Shown here piece after piece: positions 13,282-14,349 of a stretch of DNA of 14,349 bases (positions are counted from its first letter, which is position 1; every line of letters begins with the position of its first letter). The stretch spans positions 1 through 14,349 of the forward strand of contig JAKECL010000013.1 of the NCBI GenBank assembly GCA_030460725.1, given 5' to 3'. Source of the stretch: Propionibacterium sp. Lineage in GTDB: Bacteria > Actinomycetota > Actinomycetes > Actinomycetales > Actinomycetaceae. The translations under genes were made by a program, and so were the position numbers. Under the pieces are notes generated by a model. It saw only the letters and a program-made list of their open reading frames with translations, searched no databases and was not told the DNA's origin.

Positions 13282-13794
13282 ATGCAGCACCTTTTCGGGT
13301 CGATCCAGAGATCGACCGAGACGAGCACCATCGTGATGCGCCGCACAATCAAGACCTCGCCCCACGACGCATGGGACGCCATCGTCAACCCTGAACGTTG
13401 CGCCCGATGGCTGGGGGCCGTAACCGGCGACCTCCAGCCCGGCGGGAAGTATCGGATCACCTTTGACGACAGCGATCCCACGGCGCTGGTGGAGGGTGAC
13501 GTACTGCGCTGCGTACCCGGCAGTGAACTGGTGGTGACGTGGCAGGCGCCCGGGGACGAGCCCTCCAAGGTCACTGCTGTGCTCGTCCCCATCGGTGACT
13601 CCACCGAGCTGCTGCTCACGCACAGCGATCTGCGCGCTCCGGCCTCCGACGCTGGCCACGCCGCCGGATGGCAGGTGTATCTCGACCAGCTGGCCGCCGG
13701 CCTGGAAACGGATGACTGGTCCGATCGCTGGAGTGAATGGGGCGATCTGGAACGCGCGTACACGACCGTTGCCAGCGTGGATCAGAACGACTAA
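13282..13794 (+). CDS. SRPBCC/AHSA1-domain protein
   Basis: This 170-residue cytoplasmic protein belongs to the START-like AHSA1 group. Visible features are MRRTIKTSPHDAWDAIVNPERCARWLG, then GDLQPGGKYRI, the EGDVLRCVPGSELVVTW strand pair, ELLLTHSDLR and a long C-terminal helix beginning GWQVYLDQLAAGL. Members have a hydrophobic pocket; some are Hsp90 co-chaperone relatives, and most bacterial ones have no known ligand. AAGGAG at 13270-13275 lies six bases before ATG 13282. The gene forms a two-gene operon with the ArsR repressor and is followed by a terminator-like hairpin. Confidence 0.85.
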   Translation: MQHLFGSIQRSTETSTIVMRRTIKTSPHDAWDAIVNPERCARWLGAVTGDLQPGGKYRITFDDSDPTALVEGDVLRCVPGSELVVTWQAPGDEPSKVTAVLVPIGDSTELLLTHSDLRAPASDAGHAAGWQVYLDQLAAGLETDDWSDRWSEWGDLERAYTTVASVDQND

Positions 13795-13815
13795 GCCCAC
13801 CCCTTCTATACCTCT

Positions 13816-13846
13816 GCGGGGCAGTGCCTTTCTGGCGCTGCCCCGC
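13816..13846. terminator. Hairpin terminator after the SRPBCC gene, or left-end hairpin of the IS
   Basis: GCGGGGCAG (13816-13824) pairs perfectly with CTGCCCCGC (13838-13846). Four more pairs (one G-T) extend the stem to 13 around the loop TTTCT. Only a short T-stretch follows (TCCGTTTGC). It sits 21 bases after the SRPBCC stop and 19 before the transposase start, so it could end the operon or shield the transposase from outside transcription. Confidence 0.6.
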
Positions 13847-13865
13847 TCCGTTTGCAGGAGCCCCC

Positions 13866-14349
13866 ATGTCCCATCCGAACGCCGCTCTCACCCCGCGCCA
13901 TCGCCTGATCGTCGCGCGTCTCGTTGTCGTCGACGGTTGGCCGATCAGCGAGGTCGCCGCACGATTCCAAGTCTCTTGGCCGACCGTGCAGCGCTGGGCC
14001 GACCGCTACCGCGCCGGCGAGTCCATGCAGGATCGCTCCTCACGCCCTCACAACTCGCCCAACAAGACCAATGCGAAGACCACGAAGCGCTGCATCCAGC
14101 TCCGTCTCCGCCTGCGCGAGGGACCAGTGCAGTTGGCCTGCCGCCTGGGTATTGCGCCGTCCACGGTCCATCGGATCCTGACCGACGCGCACCTGAACCG
14201 GCTCTCGCACGTCGACCGCACCACCGGAGAACCCGTCCGACGCTACGAACACGACCACCCCGGCGCCATGCTCCACGTCGATGTCAAGAAGCTCGGCAAC
14301 ATCCCCGACGGCGGAGGCTGGCGCTACGTCGGCCGACGACAAGGCGAGA
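13866..14349 (+). CDS. IS481-family transposase, 5' part, cut by the window end
   Basis: An open frame from ATG 13866 runs 161 codons to the window edge without a stop. It begins MSHPNAALTPRHRLIVARLV, a start typical of IS481 transposases. An HTH follows (PISEVAARFQVSWPTVQRWA), then DRSSRPHNSP, a second HTH-like part (GIAPSTVHRILTDAHLNRL) and HVDVKKLGNIPDGGGWRYVG, in which Asp139 should be the first acid of the DDE site. The other two catalytic acids lie outside the window. AGGAG at 13856-13860 precedes the start by five bases. The left terminal repeat of the element could not be identified, so the boundary is unknown. Whether the element is intact cannot be judged. Confidence 0.9.
   Translation, partial: MSHPNAALTPRHRLIVARLVVVDGWPISEVAARFQVSWPTVQRWADRYRAGESMQDRSSRPHNSPNKTNAKTTKRCIQLRLRLREGPVQLACRLGIAPSTVHRILTDAHLNRLSHVDRTTGEPVRRYEHDHPGAMLHVDVKKLGNIPDGGGWRYVGRRQGE
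13866..14349 (+). mobile_element. IS481-family insertion sequence, partial
   Basis: The transposase fragment marks an insertion sequence that extends beyond the right edge. Its left end must lie between the SRPBCC stop (13794) and 13866. No terminal inverted repeat or target duplication can be assigned without the other end. Confidence 0.7.

Noticed and set aside
1..14349. tRNA, rRNA, CRISPR array
   Set aside because: No cloverleaf-like, ribosomal or regularly spaced repeat pattern was seen on either strand.

Overview
The window is G+C-rich, densely packed DNA with GTG starts, stop/start overlaps (ATGA, GTGA) and apparently leaderless genes. Together with the protein families present, this indicates a high-G+C actinobacterium; the genus cannot be fixed from the sequence alone. 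All confident genes lie on the + strand.

Region 1 (about 1-307) is a leader or border region without a confident gene. It carries three copies of an 11-bp motif at 78-120 that resemble transposase-binding repeats at the end of an insertion sequence. Region 2 (308-5021) is a complete lasso-peptide biosynthetic cluster in the order cyclase (asparagine-synthetase-like), RRE/PqqD-like leader-binding protein, transglutaminase-like leader peptidase, two 39-residue precursor peptides in tandem, an ABC ATPase and an ABC-2 permease. The precursors share the leader but have very different cores. A strong hairpin sits between the second precursor and the exporter genes and may set a higher level of precursor mRNA than of exporter mRNA.

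Region 3 (5033-11414) is a regulation and export block. It holds a NarL-type sensor kinase and response regulator, a small lower-G+C gene that looks like the start of a broken gene, a BcrA/LanF-like ATPase with two ABC-2 permeases (the pattern of lantibiotic and bacitracin self-immunity), a small membrane protein, and a VanZ protein fused to an RDD-like domain. It could sense and expel a peptide, possibly the neighbouring lasso product, but that link is inferred from position only.

Region 4 (11411-13846) holds an AraC-family regulator, a small membrane protein, an ArsR-family repressor with a clear operator-like palindrome over its promoter, an SRPBCC/AHSA1 protein and a terminator-like hairpin. 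Region 5 (13866-end) is the 5' part of an IS481-family transposase cut by the window edge. The lasso cluster and the AraC-to-SRPBCC stretch look less extreme in third-position G+C than the kinase-to-VanZ block. With mobile-element signals at both sides, the window reads as a mosaic accessory region.

The most promising item is the two-precursor lasso system. Its second core would begin with Glu under the usual cleavage rule, and both precursors place a Glu at residue 29 as the likely ring-closing acid.
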